From Williamwhitmania sp. (GTDB lineage: Bacteria; Bacteroidota; Bacteroidia; Bacteroidales; Williamwhitmaniaceae): 57,148 nt of DNA. Positions 1 to 8,317 of this stretch are shown here, piece by piece (within the stretch, counting starts at the first letter, position 1; each line of letters opens with the position of its first letter). The DNA is taken from positions 1 through 57,148 of the forward strand of contig DATKVT010000198.1 in NCBI GenBank assembly GCA_035529935.1, read 5' to 3'. The notes beneath the pieces were generated by a model. It was not told the origin of the DNA. It did no database searches and saw only the letters and a list, made by a program, of their open reading frames with translations. The translations under genes and the position numbers were made by a program.

Positions 1-50
1 GATGTTACGTAGGTAACCAACGTAACATCCTTACCCTCGTTAAGTATCTC
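1..50. repeat. Fold-back arm at window start, likely contig-end artefact
   Basis: Bases 8-50 are the exact reverse complement of bases 120-162, giving a 43-base perfect inverted repeat with a spacer of about 69 bases. Bases 1-10 are also identical to 141-150 and complementary to 20-29, so the end appears folded twice. The second arm lies inside conserved coding sequence of the E1 gene, and the first arm sits exactly where the upstream part of that gene should be. I read this as a chimeric or hairpin contig end, not a biological repeat. Confidence 0.75.
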
Positions 51-548
51 AACGGCTATCGACTAAAGGAGCGACGACCTGAAAATATGGGGGAATATAC
101 CGTGCCGCTTGGTGTGCCAGAGATACTTAACGAGGGTAAGGATGTTACGTTGGTTACCTACGGTTCTTGCGTGCGCATTGCACAGGATGCGGTGGCTCAG
201 CTCAAAGAGTTTGGCATTGGTGTGGAGTTAATCGACGTGCAAACGATGCTACCCTTCGACATCAATGGCGTTATTGTTGAATCGCTGAAAAAAACCAGCA
301 GGGTTGTCTTCTTCGATGAGGATGTTCCCGGTGGAGCTACGGCTTACATGATGCAGAAGGTGTTGGAAGAGCAGAAGGGATTTCGTTACCTCGATTCGGA
401 GCCACGCACCGTTACTGCTCGCGACCATCGGCCTGCCTACACCACTGATGGAGATTACTTCTCTAACCCAAATGCGGAAGATGTGTTTGAAACCATTTAT
501 GGCATTATGCACGACGCTAATCCAAAACGGTTCCCCACTCTCTACTAA
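51..548 (+). CDS. Branched-chain 2-oxoacid dehydrogenase E1, C-terminal fragment
   Basis: This is the C-terminal transketolase-like domain of a thiamine-diphosphate E1 component, most like the beta part of 2-oxoisovalerate dehydrogenase. The enzyme oxidatively decarboxylates branched-chain 2-oxoacids and passes the acyl group to E2. Visible features are NGYRLKERRPENMGEYTVPLG leading into the C-terminal domain, then VTYGSCV, the VELIDVQTMLPFD stretch and the FDEDVPGGATAYM segment. The methionine at 87 is internal to the family alignment: sensible coding continues upstream to about 51, where it meets the fold-back arm. The gene is therefore 5'-truncated by the window. The matching E2 is about 16 kb away at 17034-18326. 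Which oxoacid is the main substrate cannot be decided from this fragment. Confidence 0.8.
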   Translation, partial: NGYRLKERRPENMGEYTVPLGVPEILNEGKDVTLVTYGSCVRIAQDAVAQLKEFGIGVELIDVQTMLPFDINGVIVESLKKTSRVVFFDEDVPGGATAYMMQKVLEEQKGFRYLDSEPRTVTARDHRPAYTTDGDYFSNPNAEDVFETIYGIMHDANPKRFPTLY

Positions 549-573
549 TTTTTTAAGATGATAATCTTATGTG

Positions 574-603
574 ACGATCGTAGAAAATTACGGTCGTTTT
601 TTT
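574..603. terminator. Bidirectional terminator between E1 and nhaC
   Basis: A 9-bp stem (574-582 with 589-597, one G-T pair) is followed by a seven-T run. It sits between two convergent genes and overlaps the nhaC stop codon. Confidence 0.7.
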
Positions 604-2518
604 ATAAAGTCTCCTTACCAAATTTTGTTATTATAACCCAGATAGCTAGCGTTCCAACGGGGTAAAGAATCCATGTAGAGATGCCAAATGATGCTGGAAG
701 AATTCCGAATACCAACGATATGCCTGCAACCGTTAGTGCATAGGGCATTTGGGTATTCACGTGGTTTATGTGGGTGCAACCGCTGGTTAGCGAGCTGAGA
801 ATAGTTGTGTCGGAAATTGGGGAGCAGTGGTCGCCAAAGACCGCCCCGGCAAGTATGGAGCTAATTACACCGTAGAAAAGGTTGATGGAGATATCGGCAT
901 TGAGTCCGTGCTGCTGGTTAATCATCCATGTAGCTGGTAGGATGAGCGGGTATAGAATGGCCATGGTACCCCACGATGTTCCGGTGGAAAAGGAGATGGC
1001 TCCAGCTAAAATAAAGGTAAGCGCGGGCATAAGGTAGGGTGATACCTTTGCCTTGATGAGTAATCCGCTAATGAACTCCGCAGTGTGCAGCTGCTGCGTC
1101 ATGCTGGCAAGTGCCCAGGCGAGCACCAGTATCAAAATCGCTGGTAGCATAGTTTTAATGCCGTTAATCAGGGCATCAATGGACTGGCTGAGGTTGAGTA
1201 ACCGCTGGGATAGGGTAAGCATCATGGCGGCAACTACGCCTGTAATCGACGACCAAAGGAGCGCCTTAAATGAGTCGGCACCACCAATAATGGTCAGCAA
1301 TTTTTCCCAGAAGGTAAAGTGTGAGTCGCTCCACAAGCCTGGCTTCCATCCAGTGTAGATTAGGGCTCCAAAAGTTCCCAAGATTACTATTAGCACTGGG
1401 ATGGCGGCGTTGTACCATCGTGGATTTATCGAGGATTCCTTCACCATTTCGCCAGTTATACCCACGTCGTTGTTATCGTAGGTGATTTCGCCTGCCCGTG
1501 CCTTTTGTTCAAATTTGAGCATTAACCCAAAGTCGCGCTTCTTCCAAATAAGCACAAACATAAATATGATGCTGAAGATAGGGTAGAAGCGGGTGTTTAG
1601 CGACTTGATAAAAACGGCGTAGGCGCTTTCGTGGATACCTACGCTGTTGAGCCCCTCTTGGATGTAGCTGAGTTCAATGCCTATCCATGTGGTTATGAGG
1701 GCAAGTGCTGCAACTGGGGCTGCTGTAGCATCCACAAGGTAGGCCAGTTTTTCCCTCGAAATCTTAAGCCTGTCGGTTATGGGCCGCATAGTGGTACCCA
1801 CAACCATGGTGTTAGCATAGTCGTCGAAGAAGATGGCAAGCCCCAAGAGGTAGGTAATCATTTGGCCCGAGCGAGGCGTGCTGGCTCTCTTTGCAAGAGC
1901 ATTCACAATGCCACGCATTCCACCATTGAGGGTTACAAGGCTCACCATGCTACCAATGAGCAGGGAAAATACGATAATGGAGGCGTGGTTGGAATCGGCT
2001 AAAGCGTTGATAATATAGGTATCCACAATGGAGAATATGCCCTTAAAGAGTGCCACCAAGGCGTTGCTCCCGGCGTAGAAGTGCATGGTGGCGGCACCAA
2101 TTAGCAGTCCAAGGAAGAGAGAGGTAAACACCTCTTTTAAAACCAACGCTAGGGTTATGGCTAGCAGTGGAGGAATTATGGAGAACCAGAGAGGGATGGG
2201 GTTCACCTCCGTGTGTTGGCTCCATGAGCCAACGGTAACCGTGACAGTTTCCTTGCTCCGAAAGGATAAGCTAATGCTTCCTTTCCCATTTTGGAGGGCC
2301 ACTCTCACCGTCGTGTCAGCCGTTGTAACCGTTGCAAAGTTGTGTGCTGTGCCTATCATTGTGCTATCCACCGAAATATTGAATGCTCCTGGAATCTCCT
2401 TAACTAGAATCCACGGTGCTTCAATGGTTATGGGTTGATGTTTTTCGTTGGTGGTGGCATTGGCTGATGCAGTAAAGGTTATAATGCCAAAAATGGTGAT
2501 GCAAAGCTGTTTAAACAT
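602..2518 (-). CDS. nhaC: NhaC-family Na+/H+ antiporter with extracytoplasmic N-terminal domain
   Basis: Inner-membrane antiporter expected to exchange Na+ for H+ in pH and sodium homeostasis. The 638-residue product starts with a signal peptide (to about residue 21, ending ASANA) and a roughly 85-residue beta-rich, Ig-like segment. The NhaC membrane domain follows from about residue 110 and has many hydrophobic segments plus family-type stretches such as FFDDYANTMVVG, TSWGTMAILYPL and GDHCSPISDTT. NhaC proteins are usually nearer 450-520 residues, so the N-terminal extension is the unusual part. It is a single gene with a convergent terminator at its 3' end. Transported ion specificity is inferred from the family only. 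Confidence 0.88.
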   Translation of the reverse strand: MFKQLCITIFGIITFTASANATTNEKHQPITIEAPWILVKEIPGAFNISVDSTMIGTAHNFATVTTADTTVRVALQNGKGSISLSFRSKETVTVTVGSWSQHTEVNPIPLWFSIIPPLLAITLALVLKEVFTSLFLGLLIGAATMHFYAGSNALVALFKGIFSIVDTYIINALADSNHASIIVFSLLIGSMVSLVTLNGGMRGIVNALAKRASTPRSGQMITYLLGLAIFFDDYANTMVVGTTMRPITDRLKISREKLAYLVDATAAPVAALALITTWIGIELSYIQEGLNSVGIHESAYAVFIKSLNTRFYPIFSIIFMFVLIWKKRDFGLMLKFEQKARAGEITYDNNDVGITGEMVKESSINPRWYNAAIPVLIVILGTFGALIYTGWKPGLWSDSHFTFWEKLLTIIGGADSFKALLWSSITGVVAAMMLTLSQRLLNLSQSIDALINGIKTMLPAILILVLAWALASMTQQLHTAEFISGLLIKAKVSPYLMPALTFILAGAISFSTGTSWGTMAILYPLILPATWMINQQHGLNADISINLFYGVISSILAGAVFGDHCSPISDTTILSSLTSGCTHINHVNTQMPYALTVAGISLVFGILPASFGISTWILYPVGTLAIWVIITKFGKETL

Positions 2519-2696
2519 ATCCCATGAAAATTTGCTTAATGTAGCAATTTTGATTTTTGGCGAGGTAGGGTAGAGGGCAATTATTCACGTTTTTTTTTGA
2601 AAATTGCACGTTTACTGGTTTTTTAGGTCAAAAGATAGTGTATGTGCGATTTAGAATAAAAAAAATCCTTAATTTGTGCTAAGAAAGTAAACCTGT

Positions 2697-3287
2697 ATGC
2701 CAATAGAGAATCACGACTTCTTTAAGGTTGAACATTCCAGGATTCAACCTGCTCAGGGAAGAGTGCTGGTGTCGGATCCTGCACTAAGTGACTTTTACTT
2801 TTCCAGAGCGGTAGTGCTGCTTACCGAACATAATGAAAAGGGCACCATCGGCTTTGTGCTAAATAAGCCCATTCAGGCTTCTCTTGATGAACTTCTAAAA
2901 GATTTTCCTGAGTTTAAGGCGCACGTTTCGGTGGGTGGCCCAGTCAATCCTAATTCGGTTCATTTTATTCACACCTTAGGAATGCAAATTCCAGGAGCTG
3001 TGCACATTTTTGCCAATCTCTTCTGGGGAGGCGAGTTCGAAGAGTTGAAGGGGCTGATTAGGCAGGGTTTAGTAACGTCACATCAGGTGAAGTTTTTCTT
3101 TGGATACTCTGGCTGGGCTCCAAAACAGCTTATAACCGAAATGAAGTTGGACTCTTGGGTGGTTTCCATTCTCGATTCCGATATGATTATGGAGCAAGGT
3201 CGAGACATGTGGAAACAGGCTGTAGAAAATTTGGGGGAGGAATTTAGAGTTTGGCTCAACTACCCTGAGAATCCTAATATGAACTAG
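2697..3287 (+). CDS. YqgE/AlgH family protein (UPF0301)
   Basis: A 196-residue cytoplasmic protein of the YqgE/AlgH family. Hallmarks are the GRVLVSDPALSDFYFSRAVV start, the TIGFVLNKPI segment, SVGGPVNPNSVHFIH and the FFGYSGWAPKQL motif near residue 140. Length fits the family (about 185-200). The biochemical role is not established; AlgH was linked to alginate regulation in Pseudomonas, but that does not transfer here. The stop codon overlaps the stop of the convergent class IV aminotransferase in a shared CTAG, so no terminator separates them. The 178-base upstream region presumably holds the promoter, but I see no exact consensus. Confidence 0.9.
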   Translation: MPIENHDFFKVEHSRIQPAQGRVLVSDPALSDFYFSRAVVLLTEHNEKGTIGFVLNKPIQASLDELLKDFPEFKAHVSVGGPVNPNSVHFIHTLGMQIPGAVHIFANLFWGGEFEELKGLIRQGLVTSHQVKFFFGYSGWAPKQLITEMKLDSWVVSILDSDMIMEQGRDMWKQAVENLGEEFRVWLNYPENPNMN

Positions 3288-4153
3288 CCTGCAAAGGTTG
3301 CAGTGGTAAGTGCTGTCAGCAATCTTTTAGCCGTGTTGTTAAAGTAGCGCCTATCCTTATAGCCCATCACCCAACGAATCCCGTTTACTGCATTTGTGAG
3401 GAATATTTCGTCGGCCTGTAGAAGCAATTCAGGCCCAATTGCAAGATCGGTTTTTACTTTTAAACCAAGTGTTGGTGCCAAACCAATAATTATCTTGCTC
3501 ATAATGCCATCAACACAACCCTGCTCAATTGAAGGGGTGTAGAGCGATTTTCCTTTAACCAGAAAGAGGTTGGAGCTTGTTGCCTCAACAATCTTATTAT
3601 CGGTGTTTACCAAAAGACAGTCGCCAAGGTCATTGCTTTTCTTGAATTTTGATGCCATGACGTAAATAAGGGCGCTGGTGGTTTTGAGGTTAGAGAGGAC
3701 GTTAACCGGTTTTTTGAACTCAGTGAAAAGGTCAATAAAGAGTCCTTTCTCGTTCAGCTGATATTTATCCTGCTCAAGAGGTAGCGCTTCAATGGTAAAC
3801 GAAATGTCATCGTACTCTGGAGTATAAAGCCCACCCTCCTTACGAAATACAGATATCCTAACACGAGCGCTGCCAAATATTCTCATTTTATTCAGCAACT
3901 TAACAACAAGCCCAAACAGTTGTTCCTCTTCAAAGTAGAGAGGTTTAGTCATGCCCAGAATCAGCATGCTTTTTACGAGCCTTTGGTAGTGAAGTGAAAA
4001 ATGTCGGGGTTCCGTTCCATAGGCGTGGATGGTTTCAAAGAGCCCATCGCCATAGCAGAAGCTCCTGTTTTGAAGTTTCAACACCGGCTTGTCAGGGTCG
4101 AAGAAATCGCCATTGACGCAGCACCAGCTTTTGTACGATCGCAGTTTCTCCAT
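3284..4153 (-). CDS. Class IV PLP aminotransferase (PabC / branched-chain or D-amino-acid type)
   Basis: A fold-type IV PLP enzyme of 289 residues. The catalytic lysine is expected at K157 in SNLKTTSAL. The N-terminal FCYGDGLFETI motif and IVEATSSNLFLV (cofactor phosphate region) are typical of aminodeoxychorismate lyase, branched-chain aminotransferase and D-alanine aminotransferase. With no partner pab genes nearby, the substrate is undecided; the length and the LFETI motif lean to a PabC-like lyase in folate synthesis. It is probably the last gene of a minus-strand unit, 3 bases after the GmhB-like phosphatase gene. Confidence 0.82.
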   Translation of the reverse strand: MEKLRSYKSWCCVNGDFFDPDKPVLKLQNRSFCYGDGLFETIHAYGTEPRHFSLHYQRLVKSMLILGMTKPLYFEEEQLFGLVVKLLNKMRIFGSARVRISVFRKEGGLYTPEYDDISFTIEALPLEQDKYQLNEKGLFIDLFTEFKKPVNVLSNLKTTSALIYVMASKFKKSNDLGDCLLVNTDNKIVEATSSNLFLVKGKSLYTPSIEQGCVDGIMSKIIIGLAPTLGLKVKTDLAIGPELLLQADEIFLTNAVNGIRWVMGYKDRRYFNNTAKRLLTALTTATFAG

Positions 4154-4156
4154 GTG

Positions 4157-4642
4157 TTAAGGGATGTTTTTTATTCCGTCAAGAAGGTTTCCGTTGGTTC
4201 TCACAAGAATACCCTTGACTCCTGCGGCTTTGGCGGCTTCCATGTCGCGAGGGCTGTCTCCAAGAAAGAACGATTCCTTGAGATTGATATCAAACCGTGC
4301 TGCCGCTTTTTCTAACAGTAGTGGCTGTGGCTTTCGACAGAGGCATCGGCTGGTGCTTTCGTGGTGAGGGCAGTAGTATATTTCGTCGAATTTTATGTTC
4401 CAAGGCAGAAGTAGTCGTTGCAACTCCTCGTGGAAGGCATCCACCTGTTCGCATGTGTATTCTCCTCTTCCAACTCCGCCTTGGTTGCTAATAACGATGA
4501 GCAAGTAGCCCTTACTTGCCAGCATTTGTAGTGCTTCACCCACGCCTGGGTTTAGCATACAGTCTTCTACTCTGTATACATAGTAGTGCCCTTCGTCGCT
4601 GTTTAGCACGCCATCCCGGTCAAGAAATACCGCCTTATTCAC
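4157..4642 (-). CDS. gmhB: HAD-IIIA phosphatase, GmhB-like (heptose bisphosphate phosphatase family)
   Basis: A 161-residue HAD phosphatase. FLDRDGVLN carries the nucleophile D8 and acid/base D10, and the CPHHESTSRCLCRKP segment is the Cys/His zinc loop that marks GmhB and histidinol-phosphatase relatives. FFLGDSPRDMEAAKAAG is HAD motif IV. In lipopolysaccharide synthesis GmhB removes the 7-phosphate of D-glycero-manno-heptose 1,7-bisphosphate. No other heptose genes are in this window, so the true substrate is inferred. The start is GTG at 4642, as the in-frame stop is four codons upstream. It lies between the rhomboid gene (90 bases) and the aminotransferase (3 bases). Confidence 0.8.
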   Translation of the reverse strand: MNKAVFLDRDGVLNSDEGHYYVYRVEDCMLNPGVGEALQMLASKGYLLIVISNQGGVGRGEYTCEQVDAFHEELQRLLLPWNIKFDEIYYCPHHESTSRCLCRKPQPLLLEKAAARFDINLKESFFLGDSPRDMEAAKAAGVKGILVRTNGNLLDGIKNIP

Positions 4643-4732
4643 TTTTAGTTTTCATTTTGTTGATAACTGAATCGCATAAATTAAATGCTACAATGTATAC
4701 TAAATATTTCTCTGAGCGTGGTTTATGCCTTG

Positions 4733-5362
4733 CTATTGATGAAGCAATCCAATGCCCGTAAGAAAGTAAATGTAGAACTTAGGATTCATTAGTAGTGGGA
4801 ATAGTAGTCCAAAGATAGCACCCAACAGGTGAGCATCATGGTTAATGTTGTCCTTGCCCTTGCGGCTCATATACTGTGAGTAACCTAGGTAAAGAATACC
4901 AAACACGATTCCTGGTATTGGGAGCAGAAAGAAGAAGAGTAACTTCCCCATTGGATCAAAGAAAATGGCTGTGAAGACCACCGCCGAAACGGCACCCGAT
5001 GCCCCAATGGAGGTGTAGGCGGGGTTGTTCTTGTGCTTTTTCAGTGTTGTTAGTGTCGAAATAAGAATGCCACCTAGGTAAAGCGTGAGGTAGCTTACAT
5101 TGCCCGAAAGTATTAGCTCTTGGGCCTGAAGTTGTGAAAAGATATGTTCAACGTAGGTGCCGAACGACCACAGCACAAACATGTTTACCCCAAGGTGGAT
5201 GTAGTCGGCGTGAATAAACGCATGCGTAAAAATACGGTAGTACTGCTTGTTATGGACCACATCGAAAGGGGTAAGCTTCATCCTGTGGAATACCTCTTCG
5301 TTGTTGAATGCCCATATTGATACAAGGGAAGTAACTATAATGATGATTGTGGTTATGTTCAT
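4733..5362 (-). CDS. Rhomboid family intramembrane serine protease
   Basis: A 209-residue inner-membrane protease that cuts transmembrane segments of other proteins. The catalytic serine is S122 in the IGASGAVS motif and the histidine is H178 in HDAHLLGAIFG. The HLGVNMFVLW segment (H56, N60) matches the conserved HxxxN of the second membrane helix. About six hydrophobic segments fit the minimal bacterial fold. It starts 8 bases after the holA stop codon on the same strand, so the two are probably cotranscribed. Substrates are unknown. Confidence 0.9.
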   Translation of the reverse strand: MNITTIIIIVTSLVSIWAFNNEEVFHRMKLTPFDVVHNKQYYRIFTHAFIHADYIHLGVNMFVLWSFGTYVEHIFSQLQAQELILSGNVSYLTLYLGGILISTLTTLKKHKNNPAYTSIGASGAVSAVVFTAIFFDPMGKLLFFFLLPIPGIVFGILYLGYSQYMSRKGKDNINHDAHLLGAIFGLLFPLLMNPKFYIYFLTGIGLLHQ

Positions 5363-5370
5363 TTTACGTT

Positions 5371-6399
5371 TTAGATGTAAAAAATTTTAAGAATTAACTC
5401 CTGCAGTAAATCGCCGTCCGATGATGTATTGCCACCCCACCCTTTGGACTTCATGTCGTATTCTCGCAAAAGTGCAATAATCGCCACAGCTTTGGTTGGA
5501 TTAAAGTTTTGGGCTGCCAGCTTATAGTCGTTCACAAAAAAGGGGTTTACCCTGAGCTTTGCTGCCACATTATCCTTCGACTTGTCCTTCAGTAGATTGT
5601 AGATGAGAACCTTGCTAAAGTGGTTGAATAGTGAAATAATGGTCAGCACAAATGGGTTATCCTTTGGGTTGCGCTTGAAGTAGTCGGCAATCAGCAGGGC
5701 TTTGTGGAAATCCCTGGTGGAAACGGCTTTGTTCAACTCAAAGGTATTGAAATCCTTGCTTATACCGATATTCTGAACCACATTGTCGTCAGTTATTGTC
5801 TTGCTTCCCTCTGGCAACGTGATGATCAGCTTTTCCAGCTCGTTAGCAATCTTTGAAAGGTCATTTCCCAAATACTCCTTTATTAGAAATGCTGCCTTTT
5901 CATTAATGCCAATACCCCTCGCTTTTAGGTAAAGGTTCACCCACTGAGGGATGTCGCTATCGTATAGCTTCATCGACTCAAATACCTCTCCAATTTCGGC
6001 ACAGCGCTTAATGAATTTTGTTCGCTTGTCGAGCGCCTTATGCTTAGCCGCGATAACCAAAATGGTTGATTTTTGTGGAGACTGTACGTATACCTCTAGA
6101 TCGGTAATGTTACGTATGTTCTGTGCCTCTTTTACTATCACCACCTGATAGTTGGCCATCATTGGAAACTTGCGTGAGGCATTAATTATTGCTCCGGCAT
6201 CTACATCTTTGCCATAGATTATCAGTTGGTTAAATGCCTTCTCTGCCTCACTCAACAGGTTGTTAGCAATGTAGTTGGTGATTTGGTCAATGTAGTATGA
6301 CTCTTCACCCATCAGCACGTAAATGGGCTTGTAGATCTTGTTCTGTAGATCCTTTAGAATGCGTTGGTATTCAGAAACGGCATCGTTCTTCTTTGCCAT
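5371..6399 (-). CDS. holA: DNA polymerase III subunit delta
   Basis: The delta subunit opens the beta sliding clamp in the clamp-loader complex. The 342 residues match the usual HolA length. The N-terminal stretch PIYVLMGEESYYIDQITNYI is the typical HolA beginning, KAFNQLIIYGKD follows, and the middle has the degenerate AAA+ segment. The C-terminal helical domain ends GDLLQELILKIFYI. The ATG at 6399 is 5 bases after the amn stop codon, so amn-holA-rhomboid looks like one transcript. The divergently oriented HsdR_N gene lies just beyond (7701). Confidence 0.92.
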   Translation of the reverse strand: MAKKNDAVSEYQRILKDLQNKIYKPIYVLMGEESYYIDQITNYIANNLLSEAEKAFNQLIIYGKDVDAGAIINASRKFPMMANYQVVIVKEAQNIRNITDLEVYVQSPQKSTILVIAAKHKALDKRTKFIKRCAEIGEVFESMKLYDSDIPQWVNLYLKARGIGINEKAAFLIKEYLGNDLSKIANELEKLIITLPEGSKTITDDNVVQNIGISKDFNTFELNKAVSTRDFHKALLIADYFKRNPKDNPFVLTIISLFNHFSKVLIYNLLKDKSKDNVAAKLRVNPFFVNDYKLAAQNFNPTKAVAIIALLREYDMKSKGWGGNTSSDGDLLQELILKIFYI

Positions 6400-6404
6400 A
6401 CAGC

Positions 6405-7175
6405 TTAGAATCTCAGGTGTTTAACGGACTCACCGTTGTTAATAATTTCGTGCATTGCCTCCAACCCAATGCGTAGGTGGTCGTTTACGTATTGGTCGGT
6501 AACCATCCTGTCGCTTTCCGACGTTTTAACACCCTCCGATATCATGGGTTGGTCGGTTACAAGCAGAAGAGCACCGCAAGGAATCTCGTTTGCAAAGCCA
6601 ACCACAAATATGGTTGCCGTTTCCATGTCGATGGCCATTGCCCTCGTTTTAGTAAGGTAGTTCCTAAATCGCATATCAAATTCCCAAACCCGACGATTGG
6701 TGGTGTAAACTGTTCCAGTCCAGTAGTCTCTGCCATTATTGCGGATTGCCGACGATAGGGCACGCTGCATATTAAATGCGGGTAGCGCTGGAATTTCAGG
6801 GGGTAGATAGTCGCTGGATGTACCATCGCTTCTAATGGCGGCAATTGGAAGAATGAGGTCGCCAAGGCTGTTTTTTCTTTTCAAACCACCGCATTTGCCA
6901 AGGAAAAGCAGCGCTTCGGGATGGATGGCGCTGAGCAAATCAACTATTGTAGCAGCGTTTGGGCTGCCCATGCCAAAGTTGATCATAGTGATTTTTCCAG
7001 CCGTTGCTGCCGGCATGTTCGCCGTAGGATCCTTGACTTCAGTATTGTTCCACTCACAAAAAAGGTTGAGATAGTGGCTGAAATTTGTGAGCACAATGTG
7101 TGAGCCAAACTCGTTGAGAGCTAAACCGGTATATCGGGGTAGCCAGTTTTCGACTATTTCCTCTTTTGTTTTCAT
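6405..7175 (-). CDS. amn: AMP nucleosidase (Bacteroidota type)
   Basis: Hydrolyses AMP to adenine and ribose 5-phosphate and so influences adenine nucleotide levels. The 256-residue product belongs to the short phosphorylase-superfamily form common in Bacteroidota and lacks the extra N-terminal domain of the longer E. coli Amn. Visible signatures are MINFGMGSPNAATIVDLL, LFLGKCGGL and AIDMETATIFVVGF, where the Met-Glu pair binds ribose. The DQPM segment is near the C terminus. It is first in the minus-strand run amn-holA-rhomboid. Confidence 0.88.
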   Translation of the reverse strand: MKTKEEIVENWLPRYTGLALNEFGSHIVLTNFSHYLNLFCEWNNTEVKDPTANMPAATAGKITMINFGMGSPNAATIVDLLSAIHPEALLFLGKCGGLKRKNSLGDLILPIAAIRSDGTSSDYLPPEIPALPAFNMQRALSSAIRNNGRDYWTGTVYTTNRRVWEFDMRFRNYLTKTRAMAIDMETATIFVVGFANEIPCGALLLVTDQPMISEGVKTSESDRMVTDQYVNDHLRIGLEAMHEIINNGESVKHLRF

Positions 7176-7255
7176 CTCTTCCTTTTTTTGTGAAATTATA
7201 CAAAGGTAAGTTTTTTGCCGCAGTTCGCTGTTGCGCGAATGTGAAAAGAGGTTAA

Positions 7256-7519
7256 CTAGCCAAAGGTGTAGTGTTTCTTGATGGGCTTTGTGATTTTCCA
7301 GATACAGGTCAGCCCCTGCTCAAACTCCACCCAGTCTCCCGGGCCAAAAGTCACCTTGTTCCCCTGCGAGTCGGTCACTTCAGCGCTGCCTTCTAGAATG
7401 TAGCAAGTCTCCTTTTCTTCGTATTCCCAAGTGAAAACGGACATCTCCTTTGTCCATATTCCCCAGCTGCTTGCTTTGAAAACTTGCGCTGCAGAGGGTT
7501 TGGTTACTCTCATTTTCAT
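7256..7519 (-). CDS. Small cupin-domain protein (DUF861-like)
   Basis: An 87-residue single cupin. Its sequence (KASSWGIWTKEMSVFTWEYEEKETCYILEG, broken by a SAEVTDSQG strand) follows the DUF861/EutQ-like pattern; a conserved WGIW and EKETCYILEG mark the family. No catalytic role is known for the small stand-alone form, which may bind a metal or small ligand. A second start at residue 3 (7513) is possible. It lies 80 bases upstream of amn on the same strand. Confidence 0.85.
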   Translation of the reverse strand: MKMRVTKPSAAQVFKASSWGIWTKEMSVFTWEYEEKETCYILEGSAEVTDSQGNKVTFGPGDWVEFEQGLTCIWKITKPIKKHYTFG

Positions 7520-7700
7520 AAGTTACTAACGTTTGTAGTGTTGGTGAATTTTATTCGAAAATTGAAAAGAAAGTTTCCATCTCTCTTTTACTTCATCTCT
7601 TGACTGCCTAAATTAGCTCACCTTGTTGAGGTGACAATACTAGAAATAATTTTTTTTGTGGGGTGTTTTTATTTTCTTTGAGGTAGCCAACCCTATCTAA

Positions 7701-8156
7701 ATGCAGCTCAATTTACCGGAATGTAACCTTTCTATTCGTGAAACCCTTGTGGGGAAGGAGGTTTTTGACCCCTTTCGAAATAAGTTTGTAACCTTAACGC
7801 CCGAAGAGTGGGTTCGCCAAAACTTTTTGTCATTTATGGTTACGCAGCTGGGTTTCCCAAAAGGGTTGGTTGCTGTTGAGCAGCAGCTGAAAGTAAACGG
7901 GCTGGTGCGGCGCTGCGATATACTTGCGTTTTCTCGAACGGCAAAGCCTATTTTATTGGTGGAGTGCAAAGCATCGTCGGTACAGCTATCCAACGAGGTT
8001 TTTGCACAAGCAGCGAGATATAATTTAACACTGCAAGTACCCTTCATGATAATTACCAACGGCCTTACCCATTATGCAGCGCAGCTCTTCCTTGAGGAGA
8101 AGCGGTTTAGCATGCTCAATACCTTTCCCTCTTTTGAAATGATTGCAGGTGTGTAG
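7701..8156 (+). CDS. Stand-alone HsdR N-terminal-type (PD-(D/E)xK) protein
   Basis: A 151-residue protein matching the N-terminal nuclease domain of type I restriction HsdR subunits, without any helicase part. The nuclease core looks complete: E60 in the first helix, D73 in RRCDILAF, E88 and K90 in VECKAS, then a QxxxY motif (Q103-Y107) as in the RecB/HsdR nuclease group. There is no hsdM or hsdS nearby, so it is not a restriction system here. Similar single-domain proteins are common near holA in Bacteroidota, which hints at a housekeeping DNA role. Function is unknown. Confidence 0.85.
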   Translation: MQLNLPECNLSIRETLVGKEVFDPFRNKFVTLTPEEWVRQNFLSFMVTQLGFPKGLVAVEQQLKVNGLVRRCDILAFSRTAKPILLVECKASSVQLSNEVFAQAARYNLTLQVPFMIITNGLTHYAAQLFLEEKRFSMLNTFPSFEMIAGV

Positions 8157-8247
8157 AACTTTTAATTGCACAATGTTTGCTAAAAGTTTGCGCATTTAGG
8201 ATAAAATATGTTTTGCAGCTTTTACACAAATGCCAATATTAAATCGA

Positions 8248-8276
8248 TTGCAACAACTAATTATTTTACTACTTTG
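8248..8276 (+). promoter_or_regulatory. Candidate promoter of class V aminotransferase gene
   Basis: TTG at 8248-8250 is separated by 19 bases from TACTTTG at 8270-8276. This approximates the Bacteroidota -33/-7 pattern, with one base missing from TAnnTTTG. Confidence 0.4.
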
Positions 8277-8317
8277 CAGCGGTTTTTAAAGTGAATTCAA
8301 CAGTTTCTTACAGCTAT

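Noticed and set aside
1631..2002. A 123-residue plus-strand frame opposite nhaC
   Set aside because: Antisense shadow of a strongly supported membrane protein, with no family resemblance.
7618..7634. A short 6-bp hairpin upstream of the HsdR_N gene as terminator or regulator
   Set aside because: The stem is too short, and the T run is 20 bases away; chance is likely.
7701..8156. Restriction-modification or defence island
   Set aside because: No methylase, specificity or helicase genes, no mobile elements, and the neighbours are housekeeping genes.
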